From an uncultured Desulfomicrobiaceae bacterium (lineage in GTDB: Bacteria; Desulfobacterota; Desulfovibrionia; Desulfovibrionales; Desulfomicrobiaceae): a stretch of DNA of 64,000 nt. The stretch lies in contig CALKRN010000011.1 in assembly GCA_937989665.1 (NCBI GenBank), positions 62,001 through 126,000 of the forward strand, written 5' to 3'. The translations under genes and the position numbers were made by a program. Below, piece after piece: positions 52,762 through 62,235 of this stretch; the first letter of the stretch is position 1, and each line of letters opens with the position of its first letter. The notes under the pieces are model-generated. The model was not told where the DNA came from. It did no database searches and saw only the letters and a program-made list of their open reading frames with translations.

Positions 52762-53875
52762 AGGCCAGCACCGTTTCCCATCCCTGCACCCAGGTGACCG
52801 CCACCCGATCCCCGGGACGGAAATAGACCGTCTCGTCATCCTCGTTGAAGAACTCGGTGGCGGTGAGCATGGTCCCGCTGTCGAGGCGCAGGATGACGTC
52901 ATAGGTCGCGCCTTTGTACACTGTTTCCTCCACAACACCCAACAAGGCAGGCACCCGCCCGAAACTTGCCCGCAGCTCAGGGTCTTCGTCCAAGTCGCGC
53001 AAGGTCTCCACCCGCAGGTCTTCAGGCCGCAAGAGGACATGGACCTTGTTGCCCACCTGCCAACATCCCGGCGGGGTGGAAAGCGGGATCACTCGGCCTT
53101 CCACTTCCACGTGGGTCATGTGCTCGACGCACCCCACCACGACTCCCGGCAGGACATTGATTTCCCCCACGAACCGGGCTACGAACAGATTGGCCGGAGT
53201 TTCATAGATGGCTGTGGGCGTGTCGAGTTGGGCAATGCGGCCCTGGTTCATCACGGCCACCCGGTCCGACATGGAAAAGGCCTCCTCCTGGTCATGGGTC
53301 ACGAGGACAAAAGTAATCCCGAGCGAGCGCTGGAGATGCTTGAGTTCGATCTGCATGCGCTTGCGCAGGCGGTAATCCAAGGCAGAGAGTGGCTCGTCCA
53401 AAAGAAGAACGGCTGGTTCGTTGACGACGGCCCGGGCAATGGCCACACGCTGCTGCTGCCCCCCCGAGAGGCGGTCCACCATGCGCGTGGCCAAATCTTC
53501 GAGGTGCACCAACCGCAGGGCATCCAGGACCCGCCGCCGCACCTCGGTAGGGGCAAACCCCCGCATCCGCAGCCCAAAGGCCACATTGTCAAAGACATTC
53601 ATGTGCGGAAAGAGGGCGTAACTCTGAAAGACCGTGTTCACCGCCCGCCGCTCCGGCGGAACTCCTGCCATGGAACGGCCCTCGAGTACGATTTCTCCGG
53701 CGCTCGGCTGCTCAAAACCAGCAATCAGCCGCAATACCGTCGTCTTGCCGCACCCCGAAGGCCCAAGGATCGTGAGAAATTCCCCGCGCTCTACGGTCAA
53801 GGAAACCTCGTCCACGGCCACGGCCTCCCCATAGCGCTTGCTCACTCCTCGCAATTCCAAGACCGGCTCGGCCAT
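52751..53875 (-). CDS. potA: PotA, spermidine/putrescine ABC ATPase
   Basis: A 374-aa ATPase with an ABC domain (Walker [10 protein letters not shown] near 39-47; [59 protein letters not shown]) and a C-terminal TOBE domain (about 285-365, [21 protein letters not shown]). First gene of potABCD; the following genes overlap one another. The start at 53875 follows AAAGGGG; an upstream extension lacks family character. Confidence 0.95.
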   Translation of the reverse strand: MAEPVLELRGVSKRYGEAVAVDEVSLTVERGEFLTILGPSGCGKTTVLRLIAGFEQPSAGEIVLEGRSMAGVPPERRAVNTVFQSYALFPHMNVFDNVAFGLRMRGFAPTEVRRRVLDALRLVHLEDLATRMVDRLSGGQQQRVAIARAVVNEPAVLLLDEPLSALDYRLRKRMQIELKHLQRSLGITFVLVTHDQEEAFSMSDRVAVMNQGRIAQLDTPTAIYETPANLFVARFVGEINVLPGVVVGCVEHMTHVEVEGRVIPLSTPPGCWQVGNKVHVLLRPEDLRVETLRDLDEDPELRASFGRVPALLGVVEETVYKGATYDVILRLDSGTMLTATEFFNEDDETVYFRPGDRVAVTWVQGWETVLAYAP

Positions 53876-54010
53876 TAAACCCCTTTTTTGCACCAATTCT
53901 CCCTCCAATTCTTGTGCACCTTGGACCAGCAGCGTCAATTCTCTTTGCTGTGTGCGGTTTGGAGATCCCATCGAGCAAAGTCAAGCAAAAAACCAAAATA
54001 AATTTGGCAT
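53876..54010. promoter_or_regulatory. probable control region of potABCD
   Basis: The 135 bp between the upstream terminator and potA. TTGACG and TTGACT stand on the minus strand in this stretch but without a convincing -10 at 16-18 bp, so the promoter is not located. The direct repeat GAATTGGAGG/GAATTGG is also visible. Confidence 0.35.
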
Positions 54011-54035
54011 AAAAAAGGCGACCATCTGGCCGCCT
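54011..54035 (-). terminator. intrinsic terminator downstream of the methyltransferase-like gene
   Basis: On the minus strand GGCGGCC-AGAT-GGTCGCC forms a 7-bp stem with one G-U pair, followed by TTTTTT. It separates the ABC/ettA run from potA. Confidence 0.75.
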
Positions 54036-54062
54036 TGGACAACGTTTGAAAGCGTTTATACT

Positions 54063-54494
54063 CTATAATATAGAAGGAATCAAACGATTCACACGCTCTT
54101 TGTATGCAATATATGCCTCTCCGAATCGTTCTTCCAAATCCATTTCTTCTGCTTCTACGTTCTGAAAGAACAGATAGATCGCATATACAATCCCTAAAAT
54201 ACCAATATTGGTATTGAGGATCAGACAAAGTCCAGGCATCATCCCAAAGCAATGCGCCGCCATTTCTGGGTGCCGCATCCAGGCATACGGCCCTTCTTGG
54301 ACGAGAAACACACCCCGCTCGGAGCGGCGAAGGGTCTGCTTGGCCCAGAGGAGTAAGGCCACCCCCAATCCCAGCCATAGCAGCCCCCACAGGGCCCCCA
54401 GGAGAAAATAGTTGGTGTTAAGAACGGCATGTTCCATCACCGCCCCAGCCACAAGGACCCCATAGCCTGCACGTAAAGGACTGCGTTGGCCCAT
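54063..54494 (-). CDS. isoprenylcysteine-methyltransferase-like membrane protein
   Basis: A 143-aa protein with several membrane helices and the ICMT/PEMT-family C-terminal pattern: LVQEGPYAWMRHPEMAAHCFGM (GPYxxxRHP motif), then a helical pair and EAEEMDLEERFGEAYIAYKERVNRLIP (E-x2-L...F...Y..Y). Such small enzymes may methylate lipids or small molecules; the substrate is unknown. AAGGAGGGG precedes the start at 54494. It lies just downstream of ettA. Confidence 0.75.
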   Translation of the reverse strand: MGQRSPLRAGYGVLVAGAVMEHAVLNTNYFLLGALWGLLWLGLGVALLLWAKQTLRRSERGVFLVQEGPYAWMRHPEMAAHCFGMMPGLCLILNTNIGILGIVYAIYLFFQNVEAEEMDLEERFGEAYIAYKERVNRLIPSIL

Positions 54495-54534
54495 GTATAC
54501 CCCTCCTTTTGTCGTGGACGTGGACACCGAATCC

Positions 54535-56211
54535 TCAGCGCGTCAGTTGCCGATAGCGGATCCGCCGCGGGACGAGCAAGTCCTGGCCGGTGCGGCGTTT
54601 GTAGTCTTTTTCGTACTCCGAGTAATTGCCTTCGAACCACACGGCCCGGCTGTCTCCCTCGAAGGCCAGGATATGCGTAGCCACGCGGTCCAGAAACCAG
54701 CGGTCATGGGAGATAATGAGGGCACAGCCGGCATAGTGATCCAAGGCGTCTTCCAGGGCACGCAAGGTGTTGACGTCAAGGTCGTTGGTGGGCTCGTCCA
54801 GGAGAAGGACATTGGCCTCCCGCTGGAGCATGCGGGCGAGGTAGAGCCGGTTGCGCTCACCTCCCGAAAGACTGCCCACTGCCTTCTGCTGCTCGGCACC
54901 ACTAAAGCCGAACTTGGCGACGTACGCGCGGGAATTCACCTCCCGGCCGCCGAGGTTCAGGGTATCGGCGCCACCGCAGACGGCCTCCCAGACGCTCTGC
55001 TGGGGGTCAAGTCCCGCCCGCTCTTGGTCCACATAGGCAAGGCGTACCGTAGGCCCGAGGCGAATTTCGCCACGGTCCGGCGCTTCCTGGCCGGTAATCA
55101 TCCGAAAAAGAGTCGTCTTTCCGGCACCATTGGGGCCAATAATCCCCACAATGGCCCCCGGAGGGACGGTAAAGCTCAGGCCTTCCACGAGGACCCGATC
55201 CCCGAAGGCCTTGGTCACCTCTCGGGCCTCGATGACCACATCCCCAAGACGGGGGCCTGGGGGAATGAAAATCTCAAGCTCCCGGAGGCGTTCCCGGGTC
55301 TCTTGCGAAAGGAGCTGCTCATAGGCCGTGATGCGGGCTTTGCCTTTGGCCTGGCGGCCTTTGGGCGTCATGCGGATCCATTCGAGTTCGTGCTGGAGGG
55401 TGCGGCGCCGGGCCGTCAGCTCTTTTTCTTCTTGGGCCAAGCGCTGTTCCTTTTGCTCCAGCCAGGACGAGTAATTCCCTTTCCAGGGGATGCCCATGCC
55501 CCGATCGAGCTCCAAGATCCAGCCAGCTACGTTGTCGAGAAAATAGCGATCATGCGTCACGGCGATCACCGTGCCGGGATAGGTCTGCAGATGGTGTTCC
55601 AACCAGCTGACGGTCTCGGCATCCAAGTGATTGGTGGGCTCATCGAGGAGCAGGATATCGGGCCGCTGCAGGAGCAGGCGGCAGAGGGCCACTCGCCGCT
55701 TCTCCCCACCCGAAAGGACCGCCACTGGCGTCTCGGGTTCCGGACAGCGCAGGGCCTCCATGGCCATGGTCAGTTTGGAATCCAAGTCCCACGCATCTCG
55801 GGCATCGAGCTGTTCCTGTACCGCAGCCTGGCGGGCCATGAGGGCATCGAAATCCGCATCAGGCTCGGCAAAGGCTGCATTGATGGCCTCGAACTCCGCG
55901 AGCAAGGCTACGGTCTCGGCAACGGCCTCTTCCACGACGTGGCGTACGGTCTTTTGTGGGTCGAGGTTCGGCTCTTGCTCCAGATAGCCCAGACTATACC
56001 CCGGGGCACGGACAATTTCCCCCTGAAAGTTGGTGTCCACCCCGGCCATGATACGCAGGAGCGAGCTCTTCCCTGAGCCGTTGAGTCCAAGCACGCCAAT
56101 CTTTGCACCGTAAAAAAACGACAGAGATATATCCTTGAGGACCGCTTTCTTGTCGTAAAACTTCGAGACCCGAATCATGGAATAAATAATCTTGTTGGGC
56201 TCATCTGCCAT
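54535..56211 (-). CDS. ettA: EttA, ABC-F translational throttle ATPase
   Basis: Soluble ABC-F protein that binds the ribosomal E site and gates elongation by the energy state. The 558-aa product has two ABC domains: the first with GLNGSGKSSLLRIMAG, LSGGEKRRVALCRLLL and LLLDEPTNHLDAETVSWLE; the second with GPNGAGKTTLFRMITG, LSGGERNRLYLARML and LLLDEPTNDLDVNTLRALE. The N-terminal KIIYSMIRVSKFYDKKAVLKDISLSFFYGAKIG matches EttA. An arm-like insertion and the interdomain linker (SSWLEQKEQRLAQEEKELTARRRTLQ) are present. It is placed behind an amino-acid ABC system. Confidence 0.95.
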   Translation of the reverse strand: MADEPNKIIYSMIRVSKFYDKKAVLKDISLSFFYGAKIGVLGLNGSGKSSLLRIMAGVDTNFQGEIVRAPGYSLGYLEQEPNLDPQKTVRHVVEEAVAETVALLAEFEAINAAFAEPDADFDALMARQAAVQEQLDARDAWDLDSKLTMAMEALRCPEPETPVAVLSGGEKRRVALCRLLLQRPDILLLDEPTNHLDAETVSWLEHHLQTYPGTVIAVTHDRYFLDNVAGWILELDRGMGIPWKGNYSSWLEQKEQRLAQEEKELTARRRTLQHELEWIRMTPKGRQAKGKARITAYEQLLSQETRERLRELEIFIPPGPRLGDVVIEAREVTKAFGDRVLVEGLSFTVPPGAIVGIIGPNGAGKTTLFRMITGQEAPDRGEIRLGPTVRLAYVDQERAGLDPQQSVWEAVCGGADTLNLGGREVNSRAYVAKFGFSGAEQQKAVGSLSGGERNRLYLARMLQREANVLLLDEPTNDLDVNTLRALEDALDHYAGCALIISHDRWFLDRVATHILAFEGDSRAVWFEGNYSEYEKDYKRRTGQDLLVPRRIRYRQLTR

Positions 56212-56221
56212 ATATTGCTCC

Positions 56222-56905
56222 TTATAGAGTACCAAACCCAGGAATTTTGAGGCGCGATTCTATCCATTGAAGGAATTTACTCGCTACGGTGACCATAATG
56301 AGATAGTAAAGACCAGCGACAAAAAAGACCTCGCTGAAGCGAAAGCTTTCGCTGGCAATGATTTTAGCTTGGCCAGTGAGCTCAAAACAGGTCACCACGT
56401 AGGCAAGGGACGAATACTTGATGAGATAGATGAGTTCATTACCACAGCCCGGCAAGGCCTTGCGGACAGCCTGCGGGATGACGATCCACACCACGGCCTT
56501 CCAAGGAGAAAAGCCGAGGGCCTGCGCAGCCAAAAGTTGCCCCCGCCGCACAGCTCGAAGCCCTCCGCGCACATACTCGGAATGGTAGGCCGCGGAACAT
56601 AGGGTAAAGCCGATGACCGCCGCGGCATAAGGGCTGAGGGTAATGCCGAGCCCAGGCAAGCCGAAATAAAGGATAACGAGCTGAATGACCAAGGGAGTGC
56701 CACGAAAGATGGCGGCATAGGCCCCCGCCAGGCGCCCCCACAGCGCACCGCCATAGACCCGCAGGCTGCCAACCACGATGCCGCCCGCCAGCCCGAACAG
56801 CGACGAGGGCACAATAAGAGCCAAGGTGACCAGCAATCCGTCGTTGAGGGCTGGGATGAGGCGATGGAGGAAGAATTCCACCTCCTCAGCCGGCATCCAG
56901 GACAT
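56222..56905 (-). CDS. polar amino-acid ABC transporter permease (second of two)
   Basis: A 227-aa HisM/GlnP-type permease with about five membrane helices and the EAA-like loop AAQALGFSPWKAVVWIVIPQAVRKALPGCGNE. IFRGTPLVIQLVILYFGLPGLG and SAAYHSEYVRGGL are typical of the family. The ATG at 56905 shares one base with the ATPase stop (TAATG). With the other permease and the ATPase it forms a heterodimeric importer; the amino acid is unknown. Confidence 0.92.
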   Translation of the reverse strand: MSWMPAEEVEFFLHRLIPALNDGLLVTLALIVPSSLFGLAGGIVVGSLRVYGGALWGRLAGAYAAIFRGTPLVIQLVILYFGLPGLGITLSPYAAAVIGFTLCSAAYHSEYVRGGLRAVRRGQLLAAQALGFSPWKAVVWIVIPQAVRKALPGCGNELIYLIKYSSLAYVVTCFELTGQAKIIASESFRFSEVFFVAGLYYLIMVTVASKFLQWIESRLKIPGFGTL

Positions 56906-57651
56906 TAAATGCCCCCTTCCAATTGAGAACAAAAATCCAATGTGCGGGTAGCTGCCCCTGGAGTGAGTAAGGCGGCAGGGGGCCCCTGCTCGATAATCCG
57001 CCCGTTTTCCATAAAGAGCACTTCATCGGCCACAGCCCGAGCAAAACCCATCTGGTGGGTGGCCATGACCATGGTCATCCCCCCTTGGGCCAGGGCGCGG
57101 ATGACGGCAAGGACCTCGCTCACCAATTCTGGGTCCAAGGCCGAAGTCGGTTCATCGAGAAGCATGACCTTGGGGTCCATGGCCAAGGCACGGGCAATGG
57201 AGACCCGCTGCTTTTGGCCGCCGGAGAGCTCCGCAGGGTAGAGCGTTGCCTTGTCCGCAAGGCCGACACGCTCCAGTTCTGCCATGGCCCGCTCCAGGGC
57301 CTGGCGGCGTGACCATCCCCGGACTTTGCGCAGCGCAATGGCCACGTTGTCCACCGCCGTCAGATGGTCAAAGAGATTGAAATCCTGAAAAATCATTCCC
57401 ACCTGCTGGCGGAAGGCACACAAGGCCTTGGTATTGCGTGGGTCAATGGTCTGCCCCTCGAGTTCGATGAACCCCGTCTCGGGGAAGATGAGGTAATTCA
57501 TGCACTGCAAAAGGGTACTTTTGCCCCCACCGGAAGGCCCAATGAGGACCTTCGTCTGCCCCTTGAACAGTTCGAGATGGATGGCATCGAGGATGCGTCG
57601 CCCGCCAAGGCGCTTGGAGATGCCCACCACCCGCATAAGCGGTCTCTTCAC
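56905..57651 (-). CDS. polar amino-acid ABC transporter ATPase
   Basis: A 248-aa GlnQ-type ATPase: Walker [67 protein letters not shown] and the H-loop MATHQMGFA. A GTG start at 57651, preceded by GGAG and overlapping the permease stop (GTGA), is preferred; the ATG at 57636 is an alternative. It sits between two permease genes. Confidence 0.93.
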   Translation of the reverse strand: MKRPLMRVVGISKRLGGRRILDAIHLELFKGQTKVLIGPSGGGKSTLLQCMNYLIFPETGFIELEGQTIDPRNTKALCAFRQQVGMIFQDFNLFDHLTAVDNVAIALRKVRGWSRRQALERAMAELERVGLADKATLYPAELSGGQKQRVSIARALAMDPKVMLLDEPTSALDPELVSEVLAVIRALAQGGMTMVMATHQMGFARAVADEVLFMENGRIIEQGPPAALLTPGAATRTLDFCSQLEGGI

Positions 57652-58322
57652 GCTGTTTCTCCGTATCCTTTGATGCGCACCCGCCGCTCCACGAGGCGCA
57701 ACACCCCCACCCCTGCCCAGGTCAACCCAAAGTACATGGCTGCGGCCAGCAGGTAGAGGGGCAAATGCTGGTAGGTGCGGGTGGCTACAAAATGGGTCCG
57801 AGCCATGATCTCGCTCGTCCCCAGCACAAAGGCCAAGGCCGAATCCTTCAGGAGGATGGAGTACTCGTTGGACCAGCCGGGAATGGATAGGCGCAAGGCC
57901 TGGGGCAGGATGATGCTCCAAACGGCCTGCGCGCGGGACATACCAAGGGCGAGGGCGGCCTTGAACTGTCCTTGGGGCAGGGCGAGGATCGCTCCGCGAA
58001 CGATCTGCGATTGGTAGGCGCCGCTGGTCATGCCGAGGACAAGGACTGTGGCCGTCATCGCCGAGAGGTTGAGGCCGATCCAAGCAAACAGCCCAAAATA
58101 AAACAGGAATAAGAGGACTAAAATGGGAATGCCACGGAAGAACCACACATACAAGTCCGCCATGCGCCGGACACTCCCTGTACCGTAGGTCTGGGCCACG
58201 GCCAGGGGAACACCAATACCCAAGCCGAGGAACATCGCCCCCACCACGGCGACGACGGTAATACCAGCGCCCTCGAGGATAAAAGGCGCCGCCTCCCAAA
58301 GTACGGTTAGAATTTCCTGCAT
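57648..58322 (-). CDS. polar amino-acid ABC transporter permease (first of two)
   Basis: A 224-aa HisQ/GlnP-type permease: FRGIPILVLLFLFYFGLF, TSGAYQSQIVRGAILALPQGQFKAALALGMSRAQAVWSIILPQALRLSIPGWSNE and a C-terminal membrane helix ending in RRVRIKGYGETA. The start at 58322 lies directly after a strong terminator-like hairpin, so its expression depends on read-through from the binding-protein gene or its own promoter. Confidence 0.92.
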   Translation of the reverse strand: MQEILTVLWEAAPFILEGAGITVVAVVGAMFLGLGIGVPLAVAQTYGTGSVRRMADLYVWFFRGIPILVLLFLFYFGLFAWIGLNLSAMTATVLVLGMTSGAYQSQIVRGAILALPQGQFKAALALGMSRAQAVWSIILPQALRLSIPGWSNEYSILLKDSALAFVLGTSEIMARTHFVATRTYQHLPLYLLAAAMYFGLTWAGVGVLRLVERRVRIKGYGETA

Positions 58323-58331
58323 GCGATCCGC

Positions 58332-58361
58332 AAAAAACGGGAAGACCAGGGTCTTCCCGTT
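58332..58361 (-). terminator. intercistronic terminator/attenuator after the binding-protein gene
   Basis: On the minus strand a perfect 11-bp stem AACGGGAAGAC/GTCTTCCCGTT with a CCTG loop runs into TTTTTT. It lies between the solute-binding-protein stop and the first permease start and should lower permease expression relative to the binding protein. Confidence 0.85.
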
Positions 58362-58385
58362 GGTTAGTGGCAATGGCTCAGTTGT

Positions 58386-59123
58386 TTATTGATTGAGATG
58401 CTTGGCAATCAGTTCTTCCCAATACGGGTCTGCCTTGAGGAGCGCAAAGCCCTGGTTGATCTTCGCCAAGAGTTCCTGGTCTTCCTTGCGCACGGCAACG
58501 CCAAATTCTTCCACCTCGCCAAAGGTACCTAGGATCTTTACCGGTTTTTTGCGCTCTGCATCCCGGGCCGGGGGATAATTCATGGCCGCCACATCGATGC
58601 GCCCATGAACAAGGTCCTCAATGGCCATGGGCGAGGAGTCATAGAGCTTGATGGTAAACTTCCAGCCCTCTTTAGTCTTGGCATCGGCCATCCATTTGGC
58701 CTCGGAGGTCCCTGCCTGCATGCCCACGGTAAGCGGTTTGGCATAGATTTCGTTGATGGTAAGCGGCGAGTCCTTTTTCACCACAAAGACGTTTTTGACC
58801 TCCCAGTACGGCGCACTGAAGGCCACTTTCTGGGCCCGTTCTGCGGTAATCGTCATTCCGGAGCAGATGAGATCAATCTTTTTGGCCAGCAAATTGGGAA
58901 TGATACCATCCCAATCCACGGGGACATGCTTCACTTGGAAGCCCATCTTCTTGGCAATCCAGTCCAAGGCGTCGACGTCAAAACCACTGGGTTTGCCGTT
59001 TTTATCCACATAGGCAAAGGGCGGATAGTTGGCATCAATCCCATTGACGTACACCTTGTCCGCTGCGCCCACCGGGGCCGCGACAAAGAACAGGGCCAGG
59101 AACAACCACACGAGACGATGCAT
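58386..59123 (-). CDS. amino-acid ABC transporter substrate-binding protein
   Basis: A 245-aa family 3 periplasmic binding protein. The signal peptide is cleaved after VGA near residue 20. The N-terminal lobe has YPPFAYVDKNGKPSGFDVDALDWIAKKMG and IPNLLAKKIDLICSGMTITAERAQKVAFSAPYW; the second lobe includes GMQAGTSEAKW and AIEDLVHGRIDVAAMN. AAGGAAGG precedes the ATG at 59123. The ligand is unknown. It is divergent from a second binding-protein gene. Confidence 0.94.
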   Translation of the reverse strand: MHRLVWLFLALFFVAAPVGAADKVYVNGIDANYPPFAYVDKNGKPSGFDVDALDWIAKKMGFQVKHVPVDWDGIIPNLLAKKIDLICSGMTITAERAQKVAFSAPYWEVKNVFVVKKDSPLTINEIYAKPLTVGMQAGTSEAKWMADAKTKEGWKFTIKLYDSSPMAIEDLVHGRIDVAAMNYPPARDAERKKPVKILGTFGEVEEFGVAVRKEDQELLAKINQGFALLKADPYWEELIAKHLNQ

Positions 59124-59400
59124 AGGACCTTCCTTGGGTTTGGAGTTGGACAAGCAGTTCCGCACACCACCTCCTGCTCGCGCAGGCATTATTCCCGAAA
59201 CGAAGTGGACTTCGCCCTATACGGTGCCAGACACAAAGGCAACCCGCGAGGGGACCGCCTCCTTGCCATCGGCCGCCAAGAAGTTCTCAGCCTCCTCACG
59301 CCTTGACCGAAGGACGGGCATTCTTTAGGCAACCCCGAACGTTATGCCGTCCGCCTTTTGGGAGTGGCTTCACCATCAACTGTGCATAAGGAGAGGTGCT
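59124..59400. other. divergent region between two ABC binding-protein genes
   Basis: About 277 bp. The palindrome CGAAGTGGACTTCG (near 59199-59212) is visible, and TTGACC (59303-59308) might be a -35 for the plus-strand gene without a good -10. No further gene or RNA is recognised. Both systems could be controlled from here. Confidence 0.4.
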
Positions 59401-60141
59401 ATGCTGCAACGAGCGTTTTTCGTCGTCGTCCTTATGGTGGCCCTGGGGAGTCAGGCGCTGGCGAAGGAAATCGTCTTTGCCGTGGACGCCACCTACCCTC
59501 CCATGGAGATGCTCGACGCCAACAAGCAGATTGTTGGTTTTGGCCCAGATATCGTGCGGGCCATCGGCAAGGCGGCCGGGTTTACCCCCGTCCTCAAGAA
59601 CACGGCGTGGGACGGCATTTTTGCGGGTCTAGCTGCTGGCAAGTACGATGCCGTGGCCTCATCAGTCTCCATCACCGAAGAACGCAAGCAGACCATGGAC
59701 TTTAGCGAACCCTACTTCGAGGTCCAACAAGGTGTTGTCACCGCCAAAGAGGCCAAAATTACCTCGGTGAAGGACCTTGCAGGTAAAACTATTGCCTCGC
59801 AAATGGGGACTACGGGATACTTCGTGGCGAAAAAGATCGAAGGCGTTAAAGCCAAGTCCTATGACGAAATCGGCTTAGCTATGGAAGACCTCTACAATGG
59901 CCGACTCGATGCCGTCATTGCAGATAGCCCAGTAGCCTCTGATTATGCCTTGCAGCATCCACAATACTCCAAAAAACTGAAACTTGCCTTTACCATTGCC
60001 TCCGATACGCCTGAATACTTGGGTATCGCTGTCAACAAAGGCAATGCCGAAGTGCTCAAACTCATCAATGAAGGGCTGAAGAAGATCAAAGCAAACGGTG
60101 AGTACGACGCTATCTACGCCAAATGGTTTCAGAAGAAGTAA
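59401..60141 (+). CDS. amino-acid ABC transporter substrate-binding protein
   Basis: A 246-aa family 3 binding protein with signal peptide (cleaved after ALA near residue 21), then IVFAVDATYPPMEMLDANKQIVGFGPDIVRAIGKAAG, FAGLAAGKYDAVASSVSITEERKQTMDFSEPYF, and the second lobe GKTIASQMGTTGYFVA and LYNGRLDAVIADSPVASDY. The residue set resembles glutamine/arginine-type binding proteins, but the ligand is not assigned. AAGGAGAGG precedes the ATG. Confidence 0.95.
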   Translation: MLQRAFFVVVLMVALGSQALAKEIVFAVDATYPPMEMLDANKQIVGFGPDIVRAIGKAAGFTPVLKNTAWDGIFAGLAAGKYDAVASSVSITEERKQTMDFSEPYFEVQQGVVTAKEAKITSVKDLAGKTIASQMGTTGYFVAKKIEGVKAKSYDEIGLAMEDLYNGRLDAVIADSPVASDYALQHPQYSKKLKLAFTIASDTPEYLGIAVNKGNAEVLKLINEGLKKIKANGEYDAIYAKWFQKK

Positions 60142-60148
60142 TGTCCTG

Positions 60149-60167
60149 CGGGGGGCTATGCCCCCCG
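60149..60167 (+). terminator. intercistronic hairpin after the binding-protein gene
   Basis: CGGGGGGC-TAT-GCCCCCCG forms a perfect 8-bp GC stem between the binding-protein stop and the permease start. It lacks a T-run, so it more likely stabilises the upstream transcript or partially attenuates read-through. Confidence 0.6.
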
Positions 60168-60201
60168 AGGTTTCCTCCAGCCAGGAACTCGCTCTTTACC
60201 C

Positions 60202-61008
60202 ATGAGTCCCCAACGCCAGTCCCCCACCGTGAAAATTGACATTGGCGATGGCGCCGCCATCCCTTCCAAAAAGGACCGGGGCCTGTTTACGGCCTGGTGG
60301 GTGGCCTTTGTGGGTGCCATCGTCATCCTTGGTTCCCTATGCCTCTCCTACCCCGACCCATACTGGCGTATTCTCGCCTTTCTGCCCGATGGCATCGTGG
60401 TGACGTTTCAAGTCACCCTGCTCTCCATTCTTCTCTCCCTTGCCCTGGGGCTGGTGACCGGTTTGGGGCGCCTGTCCCAAAACCGCGTGTGGAACCTTTT
60501 GGCCTCCACCTACGTGGAGGTCATCCGCGGGGTGCCCCTCCTCGTGCAGCTCTTCTACATCTATTATGCCCTGGGGCGTATAGAAGCCTTTAGCAATTTG
60601 CCCCCCCTGGCGGCAGCAGTCCTTGCCATGGGCATCTGCTATGGGGCCTATATGGGCGAAGTCTTTCGCGCTGGCATTGACTCCATCGACAAGGGCCAAG
60701 CCGAGGCCGCTCGTTCTCTGGGATTCAATCGCCGGCAAACCATGGCCCTTGTCATCCTTCCCCAAGCGTGGCGCACAATTTTACCGCCGGTAGGCAACGA
60801 ATTTATTGCTCTGCTCAAAGATAGCTCTTTGGTCTCTATTCTCGCGGTCTCTGATTTACTGCGCCGGGGACGGGAATTTGCCAGCGAATCATTTCTTTAT
60901 TTTGAGACCTATACTGTGGTGGCCCTCGTCTATTTACTCATCACCCTTGTGTTGTCCAAGGCCGTCAGCCACATGGAGTCGAAACTCAATTATTATGACC
61001 GCAGTTGA
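60202..61008 (+). CDS. polar amino-acid ABC transporter permease
   Basis: A 268-aa HisM/GlnP-type permease. A hydrophilic N-terminal extension (about 1-28) precedes the first membrane helix, then [94 protein letters not shown] (the EAA loop) and [15 protein letters not shown]. Only one permease gene occurs in this system, so it may form a homodimer. It overlaps the ATPase gene by 14 bp. Confidence 0.93.
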   Translation: MSPQRQSPTVKIDIGDGAAIPSKKDRGLFTAWWVAFVGAIVILGSLCLSYPDPYWRILAFLPDGIVVTFQVTLLSILLSLALGLVTGLGRLSQNRVWNLLASTYVEVIRGVPLLVQLFYIYYALGRIEAFSNLPPLAAAVLAMGICYGAYMGEVFRAGIDSIDKGQAEAARSLGFNRRQTMALVILPQAWRTILPPVGNEFIALLKDSSLVSILAVSDLLRRGREFASESFLYFETYTVVALVYLLITLVLSKAVSHMESKLNYYDRS

Positions 61009-61735
61009 TCCCATTATCCAGATTCACAATGTCTTCAAATATTTTGGAACGCTCCAAGCGTTATCCAATGTTTGTCTCGATGTGCATGCCGGTGAAAAAG
61101 TCGTCATTATCGGCCCAAGTGGTTCCGGAAAATCGACCTTGCTGCGGGCTATCAATCGCCTAGAGACCATCGACTCGGGACGGATCATCGTTGATGGCAA
61201 AGACGTCCACTCGGGCGAGCATGATATCAATCGCATCCGCCAAGAATTGGGGATGGTCTTTCAGAATTTCAATCTCTTTCCCCACAAGACCGTGCTCGGC
61301 AATATCACCATGGCGCCCATCACACTCAAAAAGATGCCTGAGCTTGAGGCCAAAAACCTCGCCATGAGTCTCCTGGAGAAGGTCGGTATCCGCGACAAGG
61401 CCGATGTCTATCCGGCCATGCTCTCGGGCGGTCAAAAGCAGCGGGTGGCCATTGCCCGCGCCTTGGCTATGCAGCCGAAGATCATGCTCTTTGATGAGCC
61501 CACCTCTGCCCTCGACCCAGAGATGATCGGCGAAGTCCTCGACGTCATGACCCAACTCGCCCGAGAAGGCATGACCATGGTGGTGGTGACCCATGAGATG
61601 GGCTTTGCCCGTGAAGTGGCAGACCGCATCGTCTTCATGGACCAAGGCCAGATTATGGAAATAGCTCCGCCAAACGAACTTTTCGCCAATCCCAAGCATC
61701 CGCGCACACAAAAATTTTTGAGCCAAATTCTATGA
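60995..61735 (+). CDS. polar amino-acid ABC transporter ATPase
   Basis: A 246-aa GlnQ-type ATPase: Walker [79 protein letters not shown] and [21 protein letters not shown]. The start at 60995 overlaps the permease by 14 bp, and the stop overlaps the HIT gene by 4 bp (ATGA). Confidence 0.95.
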   Translation: MTAVDPIIQIHNVFKYFGTLQALSNVCLDVHAGEKVVIIGPSGSGKSTLLRAINRLETIDSGRIIVDGKDVHSGEHDINRIRQELGMVFQNFNLFPHKTVLGNITMAPITLKKMPELEAKNLAMSLLEKVGIRDKADVYPAMLSGGQKQRVAIARALAMQPKIMLFDEPTSALDPEMIGEVLDVMTQLAREGMTMVVVTHEMGFAREVADRIVFMDQGQIMEIAPPNELFANPKHPRTQKFLSQIL

Positions 61736-62232
61736 TCCACAAAACGCTCTATGCCCCATGGCGAATCCAATACATCCTGGGACCTAAACCCAATAGTTGT
61801 GTCTTTTGTCTTCCCGATCACACTGATGAAGACGAAGATCGCTTTGTCCTCTGTCGGGCACAGCATTGTTTTGTTATCATGAATATCTATCCGTACAGTA
61901 GCGGCCATATCATGGTCACCCCGTATCGGCATGTGCAGCACATCGTCGATCTCTCCGTGGCAGAACTCCACGAAATGATGGAATACATCCAGATCTCGGC
62001 CAAGGTCCTGGAGCAGGCCTTCCGTCCACATGGCATCAATATCGGCGTTAACATCGGCGAGGCGGCAGGTGCTGGTATCCGTGAGCACTTGCACGTCCAT
62101 CTCGTCCCACGCTGGGTCGGTGACCATTCGTTCATGGCCATCCTTGATGAAGTCTCGGTCATTCCGGAGCATCTACGCTCCACGTATGCCAAGCTGCGTC
62201 CTTTGTTTCTCAACCTTCAAGCCACGAGGTGA
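61732..62232 (+). CDS. HIT-family hydrolase/phosphorylase
   Basis: A 166-aa histidine-triad protein with the H-x-H-x-H motif in [12 protein letters not shown] (near 119-130), a conserved [17 protein letters not shown] and an N-terminal block [14 protein letters not shown] with CVFC, which resembles Ap4A phosphorylase-like HIT proteins rather than Hint. Possible substrates are dinucleoside polyphosphates or nucleotide conjugates. It overlaps the ABC ATPase gene by 4 bp although a link to transport is not evident. Confidence 0.88.
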   Translation: MIHKTLYAPWRIQYILGPKPNSCVFCLPDHTDEDEDRFVLCRAQHCFVIMNIYPYSSGHIMVTPYRHVQHIVDLSVAELHEMMEYIQISAKVLEQAFRPHGINIGVNIGEAAGAGIREHLHVHLVPRWVGDHSFMAILDEVSVIPEHLRSTYAKLRPLFLNLQATR

Positions 62233-62235
62233 CCT

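Noticed and set aside
54493-56076. Long plus-strand open frame opposite ettA
   Set aside because: Antisense shadow of a highly conserved ABC-F gene, without family motifs.
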